Part shown: positions 1-8,394 of the stretch, in pieces
Position numbering within the stretch: the first letter of the stretch is position 1
How the letters are laid out: each line of letters starts with the position of its first letter
DNA from: an uncultured Pseudomonadota bacterium
GTDB lineage: Bacteria > Pseudomonadota > Gammaproteobacteria > Steroidobacterales > Steroidobacteraceae
Assembly: GCA_946479515.1 (NCBI GenBank)
Contig: CAMLGF010000093.1
Coordinates: forward strand, 1 to 12,099
Length of the DNA: 12,099 bases
Reading direction: 5' to 3'
Translations under genes and position numbers: made by a program
The notes under the pieces: generated by a model
Database searches by the model: none
The model's input: the letters and a program-made list of their open reading frames with translations, nothing else
What the model was told of the DNA's origin: nothing

Positions 1-3000
1 GCTTCGAGAGCAGCATGCCGTTGCCGAACACGTCGCCCGACATGTCGCCGATGCCGGCGCAGGTGAAATCCTGAGACTGTATGTCGACGCCGAGCTCGCG
101 GAAGTGGCGCTTCACGCACTCCCAGGCGCCGCGCGCGGTGATGCCCATGCCCTTGTGGTCGTAGCCCGCCGATCCGCCGGAAGCGAAGGCGTCGCCGAGC
201 CAGTGGCCGTACTCGAGCGAGATCGCATTGGCGATGTCGGAGAACGTGGCCGTGCCCTTGTCGGCCGCCACCACCAGATAGGCGTCGTCGCCGTCGCGGC
301 GCACGACGCCCGGGCGCACCACCGTCTTGCCGCGCACGATGTTGTCGGTGATGTCGAGCAGACCGCGGATGAAGGTCTTGTAGCTCTCGATGCCTTCCTT
401 CTGGATGTCTTCGCGCGTGCCGTTCGCCGGCAGGCGCTTGGGATAGAAACCGCCCTTGGCGCCGGCCGGCACGATCACGGTGTTCTTCACGTTCTGCGCC
501 TTCATCAGGCCAAGCACTTCCGTGCGGAAGTCTTCGCGCCGGTCCGACCAGCGCAGGCCGCCGCGCGCCACGTAGCCCATGCGCAGGTGCACGCCCTCGA
601 CGCGCGGGCTGTAGACGAAGATCTCGAACTTGGGCCTGGGCAGCGGCAGATCGGGAATGGCCTGCGAATCGAACTTGAACGACACCCAGCTCTTCGGCGT
701 GCCGGACAGGCCGCCGCCTTCCAGGGACTGGCCTGTGGACTGATAATAGTTGGTCCGCAGCGTCGCCCTGATCACGTGCAGGTAGCTGCGCAGGATCCGG
801 TCCTCGTCCAGACTCCGGACCCGGTCGAGCGCGCGCACGATGGCCGTGCGGATGCGCTCGGCGGCCGCCTCGCGCGATCTGCCCTGGGGCGCGAACTGGG
901 TCTCGAACAGCCGCACCAGCTGGCGTGCGATGGGCGCCTGCGCGACCAGCACGCGCTCCATGTAGGCCTGGCTGAAGGGAATGCCGGTCTGCAGCAGGTA
1001 GCGGCAGTAGGCACGCAGCACGACGATCTCGCGGGCGGTGAGACCCGCGCACAGCAACAGGCGATTGAAGCCGTCGTTCTCCACTTCGCCGTGCCAGGTG
1101 GCCAGGAATGCCTCCTTGAACAACGGCTCGAGGGCGATGGCATCCACGCGACGCACGTCGCGCGCCTGCAGCTCGAATTCCTGGATTGACACCTTGCGCC
1201 CGTCGGTCTGCAGGTCATAGGGATGCTCGGCGACCACACGCAGCCCGAAGTTCTCGAGCATGGGCAGGATGTCGGAAATCGATATCGGGTCGCCGGACTG
1301 CAGGATGCGCAGCCGCAGATCCTGTCGTCCGCGGCCGTCCGCGCGCAGGTTGATCTGCGGCGTGGCCGGGTTGGCGGCGAGCGCCTCGAGATCGGCGATG
1401 TCCTCGAGCGCCTGCGCGGGCTCGACGTCGGCCCGATAGGCGGGAGGGAACAGCCGCGCGTACCGCGCCGCCAGCCCGACCGCGTCATACGCCTCGCCGC
1501 GCGCGATCAGCGCCTGTTGCAGCCGGTCCTCCCAGGTTTCGGCCGCCGCGGCGATGGCATGTTCGATGGCGCCGACATCCTGCACGGGCGGCGCGCCCTG
1601 CGCGGTGCGCACCAGCAGGTGCAGCCGCGCGAGCATTGAATCGGAAATCTGCACCTGGCTCTCCACGTGCGTGCCGTGGAAGCGATCGAGCACAATGCGC
1701 TCGATGCGCTCGCGCACCTCGGTGTTGTATCGATCGCGTGGCACGTAGACCAGGCAGGAATAGAAGCGCTCGTAGCTGTCACGCCGCGCGAACAGCCGCA
1801 CGCGGCGGCGCTCGTACAGGTTGACCACGCCGCGCACGATGGGGATGAGCTCGGAGGCGGGAGTCTGGAACAGTTCGTCGCGTGGAAAGGTCTCGACCAC
1901 GTTGACCACGGACTTGGCATCGTGGCTCTGCGGCGGCAACCCGAAATGCGCGATGACGGCTTCGAGCTTGCGGCGCAGCAGGGGAATCTCGGCGGGCGGC
2001 TTGTGATAGGCACTCGAGGTCCACAGGCCGAGGAAGCGATGCTCGCCGGTCACCTTGCCGGCTGCGTCGAAGGTCTTGACGCCCACGTAATCGAGGTAGC
2101 TGCCGCGGTGGACTGTGGACGGCGTATTCGCCTTGGTGAGCACCAGCAGCTCCGGTGCGCGCGCCTGGCTGCGCAGGCGGCCCGAGAGAACGATCGGTGC
2201 GGGCCTCGGCGAGCCTTTGCGCACGCGGCCGGCGGAATCGCGCAGGATGCCGAGCCCGCTGCCCGGGTCGCGCACCAGCGCGTCGCGCGAGCGACCGCGC
2301 TTCAGCCGGTAATACCGGTAACCGAGGAAGACGAAGTGGCCGTCGTGCATCCAGGAGAGCAGTGCGCGCGCCTCGCTGGCGTGCGAGCGCGGCACGGGTA
2401 GTTTGGCCTGGCCGAGCTCATTCGCCACGGCACGGATCCGCTCCAGCATCGGCCGGAAGTCGGCCACGGCGCGCCGCACGTCTTCCAGGGCCGCGTGAAT
2501 GCGGCGCTCCAGCTCGCGCGCCTGGGATGCGTCGCGAGGCCGGTCGATCTCCATCATCTGCCAGGACTCCAGCCGTCCGTCCGGGCCGTCGGCGCTCACG
2601 GACTTCAGCGTGCCGCGCGCATCGCGCTTCACCGCCAGTACCGGGTGCACGATGAGATGCACGGCGATGTTCATCTGGCTGAAGACGATGCCGATCGAAT
2701 CCACCAGGAAGGGCATGTCCGGGGCGATCACGTGCAGCACCGCGCGATGCGCCGCGGCCGGGTCGTCGCCGTGCAGTGGCGGGCCCAGGTCGACGAGTAC
2801 GCGGTTGCCGGTGCGCTGCCGGCCGAATTCCAGGTGCGCGAGTGCGGCGGCCGCGAGATCAGCCGGGCGGTGGGCGCGCAGATCCTCCTCGGCCACGCCG
2901 CGGAAGAAGGCGCGCAGGAAGTCCGCCGCCAGCCGCTGCGATTTCCTTGCGAGTCCGCGCTCGGCGCGCGCGACTATCTTTTCGATGAGCGCGAGCCGCG

Positions 3001-3022
3001 CTGCGGGAATCTTGCCAAGCAT
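1..3022 (-). CDS. gdhB: NAD-dependent glutamate dehydrogenase, large bacterial type (C-terminus beyond window)
   Basis: Oxidatively deaminates L-glutamate to 2-oxoglutarate and ammonia with NAD+ in the cytoplasm. The frame is open from the start to the left edge, giving 1007 codons; the family is usually about 1600 residues, so the remaining C-terminal part lies outside. Seen in the translation: the N-terminal regulatory (ACT-like) region with PFLVDS near residue 105 and FLGYRYYR; a middle RFLGLWTSSAY block; the catalytic core with ARGGLRWSDR (819-828), VPAGAKGGFYPKR with lysine 856, VAADKGTATF (918-927) and GDVFGNGM just before the edge. These are signatures of the large NAD-GDH family, not the hexameric ~450-residue enzymes. 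Start chosen at ATG 3022 because GGAGAG lies 10 bases upstream; an in-frame ATG at 3085 would add 21 residues but has no ribosome-binding site. It follows the MarR gene on the same strand and may be cotranscribed. The symbol follows Pseudomonas usage. Confidence 0.95.
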   Translation of the reverse strand, partial: MLGKIPAARLALIEKIVARAERGLARKSQRLAADFLRAFFRGVAEEDLRAHRPADLAAAALAHLEFGRQRTGNRVLVDLGPPLHGDDPAAAHRAVLHVIAPDMPFLVDSIGIVFSQMNIAVHLIVHPVLAVKRDARGTLKSVSADGPDGRLESWQMMEIDRPRDASQARELERRIHAALEDVRRAVADFRPMLERIRAVANELGQAKLPVPRSHASEARALLSWMHDGHFVFLGYRYYRLKRGRSRDALVRDPGSGLGILRDSAGRVRKGSPRPAPIVLSGRLRSQARAPELLVLTKANTPSTVHRGSYLDYVGVKTFDAAGKVTGEHRFLGLWTSSAYHKPPAEIPLLRRKLEAVIAHFGLPPQSHDAKSVVNVVETFPRDELFQTPASELIPIVRGVVNLYERRRVRLFARRDSYERFYSCLVYVPRDRYNTEVRERIERIVLDRFHGTHVESQVQISDSMLARLHLLVRTAQGAPPVQDVGAIEHAIAAAAETWEDRLQQALIARGEAYDAVGLAARYARLFPPAYRADVEPAQALEDIADLEALAANPATPQINLRADGRGRQDLRLRILQSGDPISISDILPMLENFGLRVVAEHPYDLQTDGRKVSIQEFELQARDVRRVDAIALEPLFKEAFLATWHGEVENDGFNRLLLCAGLTAREIVVLRAYCRYLLQTGIPFSQAYMERVLVAQAPIARQLVRLFETQFAPQGRSREAAAERIRTAIVRALDRVRSLDEDRILRSYLHVIRATLRTNYYQSTGQSLEGGGLSGTPKSWVSFKFDSQAIPDLPLPRPKFEIFVYSPRVEGVHLRMGYVARGGLRWSDRREDFRTEVLGLMKAQNVKNTVIVPAGAKGGFYPKRLPANGTREDIQKEGIESYKTFIRGLLDITDNIVRGKTVVRPGVVRRDGDDAYLVVAADKGTATFSDIANAISLEYGHWLGDAFASGGSAGYDHKGMGITARGAWECVKRHFRELGVDIQSQDFTCAGIGDMSGDVFGNGMLLSK

Positions 3023-3032
3023 CTGGGGGTGT

Positions 3033-3038
3033 CTCTCC
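3033..3038 (-). promoter_or_regulatory. ribosome-binding site of the glutamate dehydrogenase gene
   Basis: Read on the minus strand this is GGAGAG, 10 bases before ATG 3022. It decides the start against the upstream in-frame ATG at 3085, which is preceded by pyrimidine-rich sequence with no Shine-Dalgarno match. Confidence 0.55.
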
Positions 3039-3098
3039 GGAGCGGAAGGCGCGCGGTCGGCGGCACGTCCTTTTGGGTACGACATGAAGAGGGCTGGT

Positions 3099-3563
3099 TC
3101 ATTCGGCATGCACGGGGCCGAGCTCGACGGCACGGCCCAGCAGGATGCGCAGGATGCGGTCGAGGGTCGCGCGGTCCCGGGCGGACAGTGGCGCGACCAG
3201 GTGCTTCTCATAGTTGAGCGCCATGGGCACCACCTGTGCGTACACGCGGCTGCCGGCCGGCGTGAGCCCGAGGTGCGTGCGGCGGCGGTCGGCCTTGGCC
3301 ATTGTGCGGCGCAGCCTGCCGGCGGCCAGCAAGGTGGCCACGGCACGGCTCACGGCAACCTTGTCCATTGCCGTGCGCGCCGTGACCTCCGCGGCCGACA
3401 GGCCGGGATTGGCTGCCAGCACGGCCATCACGCGCCATTCGGGAATCGACAGACCGAAGTGGGCGAAATAAGCCGCGGCGATCGCGCCGCTCACGGTGTT
3501 GGACAACACCGACAGCCGGTAGGGCAGGAAATTCTCCAGGTGCAGTTTCGATGGCGCGGCCAT
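3099..3563 (-). CDS. MarR-family transcriptional regulator
   Basis: A 154-residue winged-helix DNA-binding protein, normal length for MarR. The helix-turn-helix spans about residues 42-80 (SIPEWRVMAVLA, then SAAEVTARTAMDKVAVSRAV as the likely recognition region). The wing carries the family's acidic-basic DRRR (92-95) followed by HLGLTPAG. Terminal helices would form the dimer. It is divergent from hppD across only 44 bases and lies head-to-tail with the glutamate dehydrogenase gene, 76 bases before that gene's chosen start. By position it is probably a local repressor of hppD and the genes after it, responding to a tyrosine-pathway metabolite; that role is inference. MarR regulators beside hppD are known in several proteobacteria. 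There is no Shine-Dalgarno sequence before ATG 3563, and the palindrome touches the start codon, so translation may be weak or leaderless. No good downstream start exists. Confidence 0.9.
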   Translation of the reverse strand: MAAPSKLHLENFLPYRLSVLSNTVSGAIAAAYFAHFGLSIPEWRVMAVLAANPGLSAAEVTARTAMDKVAVSRAVATLLAAGRLRRTMAKADRRRTHLGLTPAGSRVYAQVVPMALNYEKHLVAPLSARDRATLDRILRILLGRAVELGPVHAE

Positions 3564-3589
3564 TGGTTACAATTGAAACTAAATCAATT
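3563..3589. promoter_or_regulatory. candidate MarR operator between the regulator and hppD
   Basis: TTGGTTACAATTGAAACTAA (3563-3582) is a 20-base palindrome centred on CAATTG with 8 of 10 symmetric pairs. A second, overlapping perfect repeat, AATTGA-N7-TCAATT, spans 3571-3589. It is an AT-rich island in very GC-rich DNA. A possible hppD -10 box, TACAAT (3568-3573), lies inside it, with only a weak -35 upstream. Binding here would block both hppD transcription and the regulator's own start. The structure is seen directly; its use as an operator is inferred from MarR habits. Confidence 0.65.
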
Positions 3590-3596
3590 TCGCACC

Positions 3597-3601
3597 GGAG
3601 G
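3597..3601 (+). promoter_or_regulatory. ribosome-binding site of hppD
   Basis: GGAGG sits 6 bases before ATG 3608 and fixes the hppD start there. An in-frame ATG at 3551 would lie inside the divergent regulator gene and read through the operator, adding 19 residues unlike the family. Confidence 0.85.
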
Positions 3602-3607
3602 CCAGAG

Positions 3608-4666
3608 ATGGCTGCCACTTTCGACACGTCGGCCAACCCCATGGGCACCGACGGCTTCGAGTTCATCGAGTACACCGCGCCCGACCCGCAGCAGCTGCGC
3701 AGCGTTTTCGAACGGCTGGGTTTCCCGGTCGTGGCGCGCCACCGCAGCAAGAACGTGACCCTGCACTCCCAGGGCGACATCAATTTCGTGATCAATGCCG
3801 AGCCGGATTCCTTCGGCCGGCGGTTCGCGCAGGCGCACGGTCCATCGGTGTGCGCCATGGCGTTCCGGGTGCGCGATGCGGCCGCCGCCTTCGAGCGGGC
3901 CGTATCCCTGGGTGCCGAGGCCCACCGGGGCAGCGTCGGCCCCATGGAACTGAACATCCCGGCCATCGTCGGCATCGGTGGTTCGCTCATCTACTTCGTC
4001 GATCGCTACGGTGGACAGTCCATCTACGACGTGGATTTCAAGCCGGTGCAGACGCAGCCGCTCGCGCCCGCCGGGCTGCTGCAAATCGATCATCTCACGC
4101 ACAACGTCCATCGCGGCAACATGAACAAGTGGACGGCGTTCTACGAGAAGCTGTTCAACTTCCGCGAGATCCGCTACTTCGACATCGAGGGCCAGAAGAC
4201 CGGACTGCTGTCGCGCGCGCTCACCAGCCCGTGCGGCAAGATCCGCATTCCCATCAACGAGTCGCAGGACGACAAGTCACAGATCGAGGAATACCTGCGC
4301 GAGTACCGGGGCGAGGGGATCCAGCACATCGCGCTGTCCACCGACGACATCTACCGCACCGTGGACGTGCTGCGCGACCGCGGCGTGGTCTTCCAGGACA
4401 CGCCCGAAACCTATTACGAGGGCGTGAACGCGCGCGTCGTGGGACATCGCGAAGATCTGGAAGAACTGCGCAAGCGCCGCATTCTGATTGACGGAAATGC
4501 CGAGACCGACGAGAGTGTGCTCCTGCAGATCTTCACGACCAACGTGATCGGGCCCATCTTCTTCGAGATCATCCAGCGCAAGGGCAACCAGGGTTTCGGC
4601 GAGGGCAATTTCAAGGCCCTGTTCGAATCCATCGAGCTGGACCAGATTCGGCGGGGTGTGATTTGA
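3608..4666 (+). CDS. hppD: 4-hydroxyphenylpyruvate dioxygenase
   Basis: Converts 4-hydroxyphenylpyruvate and O2 to homogentisate and CO2, the committed step of aerobic tyrosine breakdown, using non-heme Fe(II). The 352-residue protein has the expected two vicinal-oxygen-chelate halves. The metal triad is visible in the second half: His162 (IDHLTHNV), His240 (GIQHIAL) and Glu320 (IFFEIIQRKG), with the same spacing as the Pseudomonas enzyme. The C-terminal GEGNFKALFESIE gate helix is present. 4-Hydroxymandelate synthase shares the fold, but the tyrosine-degradation neighbours and full C-terminal signature favour HppD. It heads an operon with maiA, scoA and scoB; its TGA overlaps the maiA TTG start by 4 bases. 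It is probably controlled by the divergent MarR protein through the palindrome just upstream. homogentisate dioxygenase, the usual next gene, is absent. Confidence 0.96.
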   Translation: MAATFDTSANPMGTDGFEFIEYTAPDPQQLRSVFERLGFPVVARHRSKNVTLHSQGDINFVINAEPDSFGRRFAQAHGPSVCAMAFRVRDAAAAFERAVSLGAEAHRGSVGPMELNIPAIVGIGGSLIYFVDRYGGQSIYDVDFKPVQTQPLAPAGLLQIDHLTHNVHRGNMNKWTAFYEKLFNFREIRYFDIEGQKTGLLSRALTSPCGKIRIPINESQDDKSQIEEYLREYRGEGIQHIALSTDDIYRTVDVLRDRGVVFQDTPETYYEGVNARVVGHREDLEELRKRRILIDGNAETDESVLLQIFTTNVIGPIFFEIIQRKGNQGFGEGNFKALFESIELDQIRRGVI

Positions 4667-5313
4667 CTCTCGAGCTCTACACCTACTGGCGCAGCTCCGC
4701 TTCGTACCGGGTGCGCATCGCCCTCAATCTGAAATCTCTGCCGTACGTCGCGCACGCGGTCGATCTGCTGAAGGACGGCGGGCAGCAGTGGACGCCGGAG
4801 TACCGCGAGGTGAACCCGCAGAGCCGCGTGCCCGTGCTGGTGCACAACGGCCAGAGATTCACACAGTCGCTGGCCATCATCGAGTACCTCGACGAGGCGT
4901 TTCCCGGCGTGCGCCTGATTCCCCGGGACCCGGTCGATCGCGCGCGCGTGCGCGCGCTGGCGCAACTCATCGCCTGCGACATCCAGCCTCTGCAGAACAC
5001 CAGCACCACGAAGTACCTGCGGGAGACGCTGCACGTCGCGGAGGCCGCGGTGGCCACCTGGCTGCGCGACTGGATCACCCGTGGGCTGGACGCCTTCAAT
5101 GCGCACCTGGAGCGGGACTCTCTCTCGGGCAGGTTCTGTCACGGTGACACCCCGACCCTGGCGGACTGCTGTCTCGTGCCGCAGCTGTTCGCGGCCGAGA
5201 GATGCGGCGTGTCCGTCGCGCGCTATCCGCGTCTCGCATTGATCGCCGAGAATTGCAGCGCCCTCGCGGCGTTCCAGCACGCGCATCCTGCGAAACAGAG
5301 CGATGCACACTGA
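4663..5313 (+). CDS. maiA: maleylacetoacetate isomerase (zeta-class glutathione S-transferase)
   Basis: Isomerises 4-maleylacetoacetate to 4-fumarylacetoacetate with glutathione as cofactor, in the homogentisate route. The 216 residues match the family length. The N-terminal thioredoxin-like domain opens with [20 protein letters not shown], holding the zeta-class SSxSxRVR active-site motif (Ser11, Ser12); the position occupied by Cys in the human enzyme's SSCS is Ala here, as in many bacterial versions. NPQSRVPVL with the cis-Pro glutathione-site motif (about residues 48-56) and [11 protein letters not shown] follow. The all-helical domain contains Q-NTSTTKYL and [14 protein letters not shown]. 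The start is TTG, with GGGG about 6 bases upstream, and overlaps the hppD stop (TTGA), so translation is probably coupled. The 3' end overlaps scoA by 11 bases. Its substrate-producing enzyme, HmgA, is not encoded in the window. Confidence 0.95.
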   Translation: MTLELYTYWRSSASYRVRIALNLKSLPYVAHAVDLLKDGGQQWTPEYREVNPQSRVPVLVHNGQRFTQSLAIIEYLDEAFPGVRLIPRDPVDRARVRALAQLIACDIQPLQNTSTTKYLRETLHVAEAAVATWLRDWITRGLDAFNAHLERDSLSGRFCHGDTPTLADCCLVPQLFAAERCGVSVARYPRLALIAENCSALAAFQHAHPAKQSDAH

Positions 5314-6033
5314 CAAGGTCTACCCGGACGCGAAGTCCGCGCTCGCCGGTCTCACCCGCGACGGCATGACGGTCATGTCCGGGGGCTTCGGCCTGTGCGG
5401 TATTCCGGAGAATCTCATTCTCGCGCTGCGCGACAGCGGTGCGCGCGAGCTCACCGTCATCTCCAACAATGCGGGCGTCGATGGTTTCGGTCTCGGCCTG
5501 CTGCTCGAAACGCGCCAGATCCGCAAGATGGTTTCCTCCTACGTGGGCGAGAACCGGGAGTTCGAGCGCCAATACCTGGCCCGTGAGCTCGAGCTGGAAT
5601 TCAATCCGCAGGGCACGCTGGCCGAGCGCATCCGCGCGGGCGGCGCCGGCATCTGGGGCTTTTACACGCGCACCGGCGCCGGCACGGTGGTGGCCGAGGG
5701 CAAGGAGACGCGCGAGGTGAACGGCGAGACGTACGTGCTGGAAACCGGCATCACTGCCGACCTCGCGATCGTCAAGGCCTGGAAGGGCGACAGCGAGGGC
5801 AACCTCGTGTATCGCAAGACCGCGCGCAACTTCAATCCCATGATGGCCACGGCCGGCCGGGTTACTGTCGCGGAGGTCGAGGAACTGGTCGAACCCGGCA
5901 GGCTCGATCCGGATCACATCCACACGCCCGGCATCTTCGTGCAACGCATCGTCCAGGGCGCCAACTACCAAAAGCGCATCGAGCAGCGCACGGTGCGAGG
6001 CCGGCCGGCCGCGCCCGCACGGGAGGGTGCCTG

Positions 6034-6034
<1 letters not shown>
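5303..6034 (+). CDS. scoA: 3-oxoacid (succinyl-CoA:acetoacetate) CoA-transferase subunit A
   Basis: With ScoB it moves CoA from succinyl-CoA to acetoacetate, giving acetoacetyl-CoA and succinate, so the acetoacetate end product of tyrosine breakdown can be used. The 243-residue protein has the subunit A glycine-rich motif [12 protein letters not shown] (27-38), ISNNAG (53-58), the [15 protein letters not shown] block (114-128) and [14 protein letters not shown] (173-186), a SCOT signature. It starts with ATG 5303, inside the last 11 bases of maiA, and its TGA shares one base with the scoB ATG. An exact acceptor cannot be read from sequence; acetoacetate is favoured by the neighbours. The last 15 or so residues ([12 protein letters not shown]) look like a disordered tail. 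Confidence 0.93.
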
Positions 6035-6669
<635 letters not shown>

Positions 6670-6687
6670 GGAGAATGCGCGGGCCGT

Positions 6688-6713
6688 GTCGAACTGCGCT
6701 TCGCCCGTTCGAC
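6688..6713. repeat. inverted repeat (7-bp arms) after scoB
   Basis: GTCGAAC (6688-6694) and GTTCGAC (6707-6713) are perfect reverse complements around 12 bases. It could be a weak hairpin ending the sco operon, but there is no T-run, so a terminator call is not supported. It is only 2 bases from the next inverted repeat. Confidence 0.5.
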
Positions 6714-6715
6714 CA

Positions 6716-6742
6716 GTGAGTGAAGTTTCCCGATTCACTCAC
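6716..6742. repeat. inverted repeat (9-bp arms) touching the VOC gene's ribosome-binding site
   Basis: GTGAGTGAA (6716-6724) and TTCACTCAC (6734-6742) are perfect reverse complements around GTTTCCCGA. The second arm ends 1 base before the AGGAG that serves the gene at 6755. It may be a protein operator or an mRNA hairpin that affects initiation; sequence alone does not decide. Confidence 0.6.
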
Positions 6743-6754
6743 CAGGAGAACCAG

Positions 6755-7240
6755 ATGCCGCGTCCCGCTGCCAGGCCGATTCCCGATGGCTATCACACGC
6801 TCACGCCTTTCCTGATCTGCAAGGATGCCCTGCAGGCGCTCGACTTCTACCAGCGCGCCTTCGGGGCCGAGGAGATCTCCCGGCTGGTCGGCCCGAACGG
6901 TGCGCTGATGCACGCGGCGCTGCGCGTCGGCGATTCCATTTTCATGCTGACCGACGAGTGTCCCGTGATGGGCGGTTTCGGGCCGCAGCACTATGGCGGC
7001 ACCTCGGTCACGGTCCATCTTTCCGTGGCGGACGCGGATGCGTCCTTCGCGCGCGCCACCGCCGCCGGCGCCGCGCCGCTCATGCCGGTCACGGAAATGT
7101 TCTGGGGCGCGCGCTACGGTGTGCTCAAGGATCCCTACGGGCACTCGTGGTCCGTGGCCACGCAGGTGAAGGATCTGTCGCAGGACGAGATCGCGGCCGC
7201 GGCCAGGGCCTGCGCCGAGCAGGCCGTCGCCGCGGCCTGA
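6755..7240 (+). CDS. VOC-superfamily (glyoxalase/PhnB-like) protein
   Basis: A 161-residue single-gene VOC protein of the PhnB-like group. It shows the IPDGYHTLTPFLICKDALQA opening, ALDFYQRAFGAEE (28-40), LMHAALRVGDS (51-61), a second half starting VTVHLSVADADASFARA, then TEMFWGARYG (113-122) and DPYGHSWSVATQVKDLS (126-142). His53 and Glu114 sit where VOC proteins place metal ligands. The substrate is unknown; related proteins are annotated glyoxalase, bleomycin-resistance or PhnB-like without proof. The start is ATG 6755 with AGGAG 6 bases upstream; an earlier in-frame start at 6686 would read through both inverted repeats. It lies 85 bases after scoB, far more than the overlapping junctions before it, so it may have its own promoter. 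It converges on zapE. The C-terminal tail is Ala-rich. Confidence 0.88.
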   Translation: MPRPAARPIPDGYHTLTPFLICKDALQALDFYQRAFGAEEISRLVGPNGALMHAALRVGDSIFMLTDECPVMGGFGPQHYGGTSVTVHLSVADADASFARATAAGAAPLMPVTEMFWGARYGVLKDPYGHSWSVATQVKDLSQDEIAAAARACAEQAVAAA

Positions 7241-7259
7241 GCGCCGGGCAGCTGCACCC

Positions 7260-7285
7260 CGGGCCGGCGAGCCGTCGCCGGCCCG
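7260..7285. terminator. GC-rich hairpin between convergent genes
   Basis: GGGCCGGCGA (7261-7270) pairs perfectly with TCGCCGGCCC (7275-7284) around a 4-base GCCG loop; one more C-G pair extends it to 11 bp. It fills the 47-base gap between the VOC stop and the zapE stop, so it could serve both strands. No T-run follows on either side, so it is not a textbook intrinsic terminator; it may act with Rho or as an mRNA 3' end. Confidence 0.65.
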
Positions 7286-7287
7286 CC

Positions 7288-8394
7288 TCAGGCGGCGCGG
7301 TGCGCGCGAGCGAGATATTCCTCGCTCTGCATTTCGATCAGCCGGCTCGCGGTACGCTGGAATTCGAACTTGAGCTTCTCTCCCTTGTACAGCTCGGCCG
7401 GTGCCGCCGCCGCCGACAGCACCACCTTGACGCCACGATCGTAGAATTCGTCGATCACGGAAATGAAACGCCGCGCCGCGTTGTCCGCATCCACACCGAA
7501 CACCGGCACGTTGGCGATGATCACCGACTGGTACTCGCTGGCAATGGATACGTAGTCCGCCGGGCTGCGCGGGCCCTCGCACAGGGCGGCGAAGTCGAAC
7601 CAGATGACGTTCTCGCTCTCGCGCACCACCTTGATCTTGCGGTTGTGGATGGTGATCGTCCCGTCGGATTCGACGTCGTCGTCGGACAGGTCATCGAACA
7701 GTTCCTCGAGGCGTTTCTGCGTATCGGCGGCAGCGGCCAGCAGGTAGATGGGCGCGGCGGTGAGCTGGCGGAGGCGGTAGTCGGTGCCACCGTCCAGGTG
7801 GATGACCTCGCAGTTCTTCTCGATCAGCGCGATGGTGGGCACGAAGCGATCGCGCTGCAGGCCGTTCTTGTACAGGTCCCTGGGTTTCACGTTCGACGTG
7901 AACACCAGTGCCACACCGCGCTTGACCAGGGCGGTGAACAGCCCGGCGAGGATCATCGCGTCGGCGATGTCGGAGACGAACAATTCGTCGAAACAGATCA
8001 CGCGCGCCTTCCGGGCGATCTTGTCGGCCGCGCCTTCGAGCGGCGACTGCATTCCCTTGAGGCGCTTGAGGTCGGCGTGGACTTCCTGCATGAAGCGATA
8101 GAAATGCGTGCGGCGTTTGGCTCCGATCGTGAGGCTGGCGTAGAAGAGATCCATGACCCAGGTCTTGCCGCGGCCGACACCGCCCCACAGGTACACGCCG
8201 CGCGGGGCGTCGCCGTTGCTGGTGAGCCCGCGCAGCAGGCGTTTGCCGATTGGCGCCGCAGCCGCCTCCGTGAGCTCGGCACGCAGGCGCTCGAGCTGAC
8301 GGATGGCGGCAAGCTGGGAGTTGTCGGCGGCAAAGCCGCGCTTGGCGATCTCCGCGGCGTACAGCGCGCCGAGGACGTCTTGGGTCGATTTCAC
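7288..8394 (-). CDS. zapE: cell division protein ZapE (AFG1-like AAA+ ATPase)
   Basis: An ATPase of the ZapE/AFG1 (YhcM) family; in E. coli ZapE associates with the Z-ring and modulates FtsZ. The 368-residue protein shows [23 protein letters not shown] with the Walker A GGVGRGKT (71-78), [12 protein letters not shown] (95-106), Walker B RVICFDEL (131-138), the sensor-like LVFTSN (163-168) and [16 protein letters not shown] (171-186), all family hallmarks. No signal peptide or membrane segment is seen. The start is GTG 8394, whose GTGA overlaps the ETF-QO stop; there is no Shine-Dalgarno, so it probably depends on translational coupling. The next Met is past Walker A and cannot be the start. 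It is the last gene of a thiolase-SDR-ETF-QO run, an unexpected place for a division gene. Eukaryotic AFG1 relatives work on mitochondrial respiratory proteins, which leaves room for a respiratory role. Confidence 0.94.
   Translation of the reverse strand: MKSTQDVLGALYAAEIAKRGFAADNSQLAAIRQLERLRAELTEAAAAPIGKRLLRGLTSNGDAPRGVYLWGGVGRGKTWVMDLFYASLTIGAKRRTHFYRFMQEVHADLKRLKGMQSPLEGAADKIARKARVICFDELFVSDIADAMILAGLFTALVKRGVALVFTSNVKPRDLYKNGLQRDRFVPTIALIEKNCEVIHLDGGTDYRLRQLTAAPIYLLAAAADTQKRLEELFDDLSDDDVESDGTITIHNRKIKVVRESENVIWFDFAALCEGPRSPADYVSIASEYQSVIIANVPVFGVDADNAARRFISVIDEFYDRGVKVVLSAAAAPAELYKGEKLKFEFQRTASRLIEMQSEEYLARAHRAA

Noticed and set aside
104..2401. Several long plus-strand open frames opposite the glutamate dehydrogenase
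   Set aside because: They are codon-aligned antisense shadows of an unmistakable NAD-GDH frame and have no domain signatures or ribosome-binding sites.
3551..3607. Upstream start for hppD adding 19 residues
   Set aside because: It lies in the divergent regulator gene and operator, has no ribosome-binding site, and GGAGG precedes ATG 3608.
3608..4666. 4-hydroxymandelate synthase instead of HppD
   Set aside because: It shares the fold and metal triad, but the tyrosine-pathway neighbours and the full C-terminal HppD signature fit HppD better; no antibiotic biosynthesis genes are nearby.
6688..6742. Intrinsic terminator after scoB
   Set aside because: The inverted repeats are not followed by a T-run on either strand, and the second one abuts the next gene's ribosome-binding site.
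6686..6754. Upstream start for the VOC gene
   Set aside because: The extension would translate both inverted repeats and lacks a ribosome-binding site, while AGGAG is ideally placed before ATG 6755.
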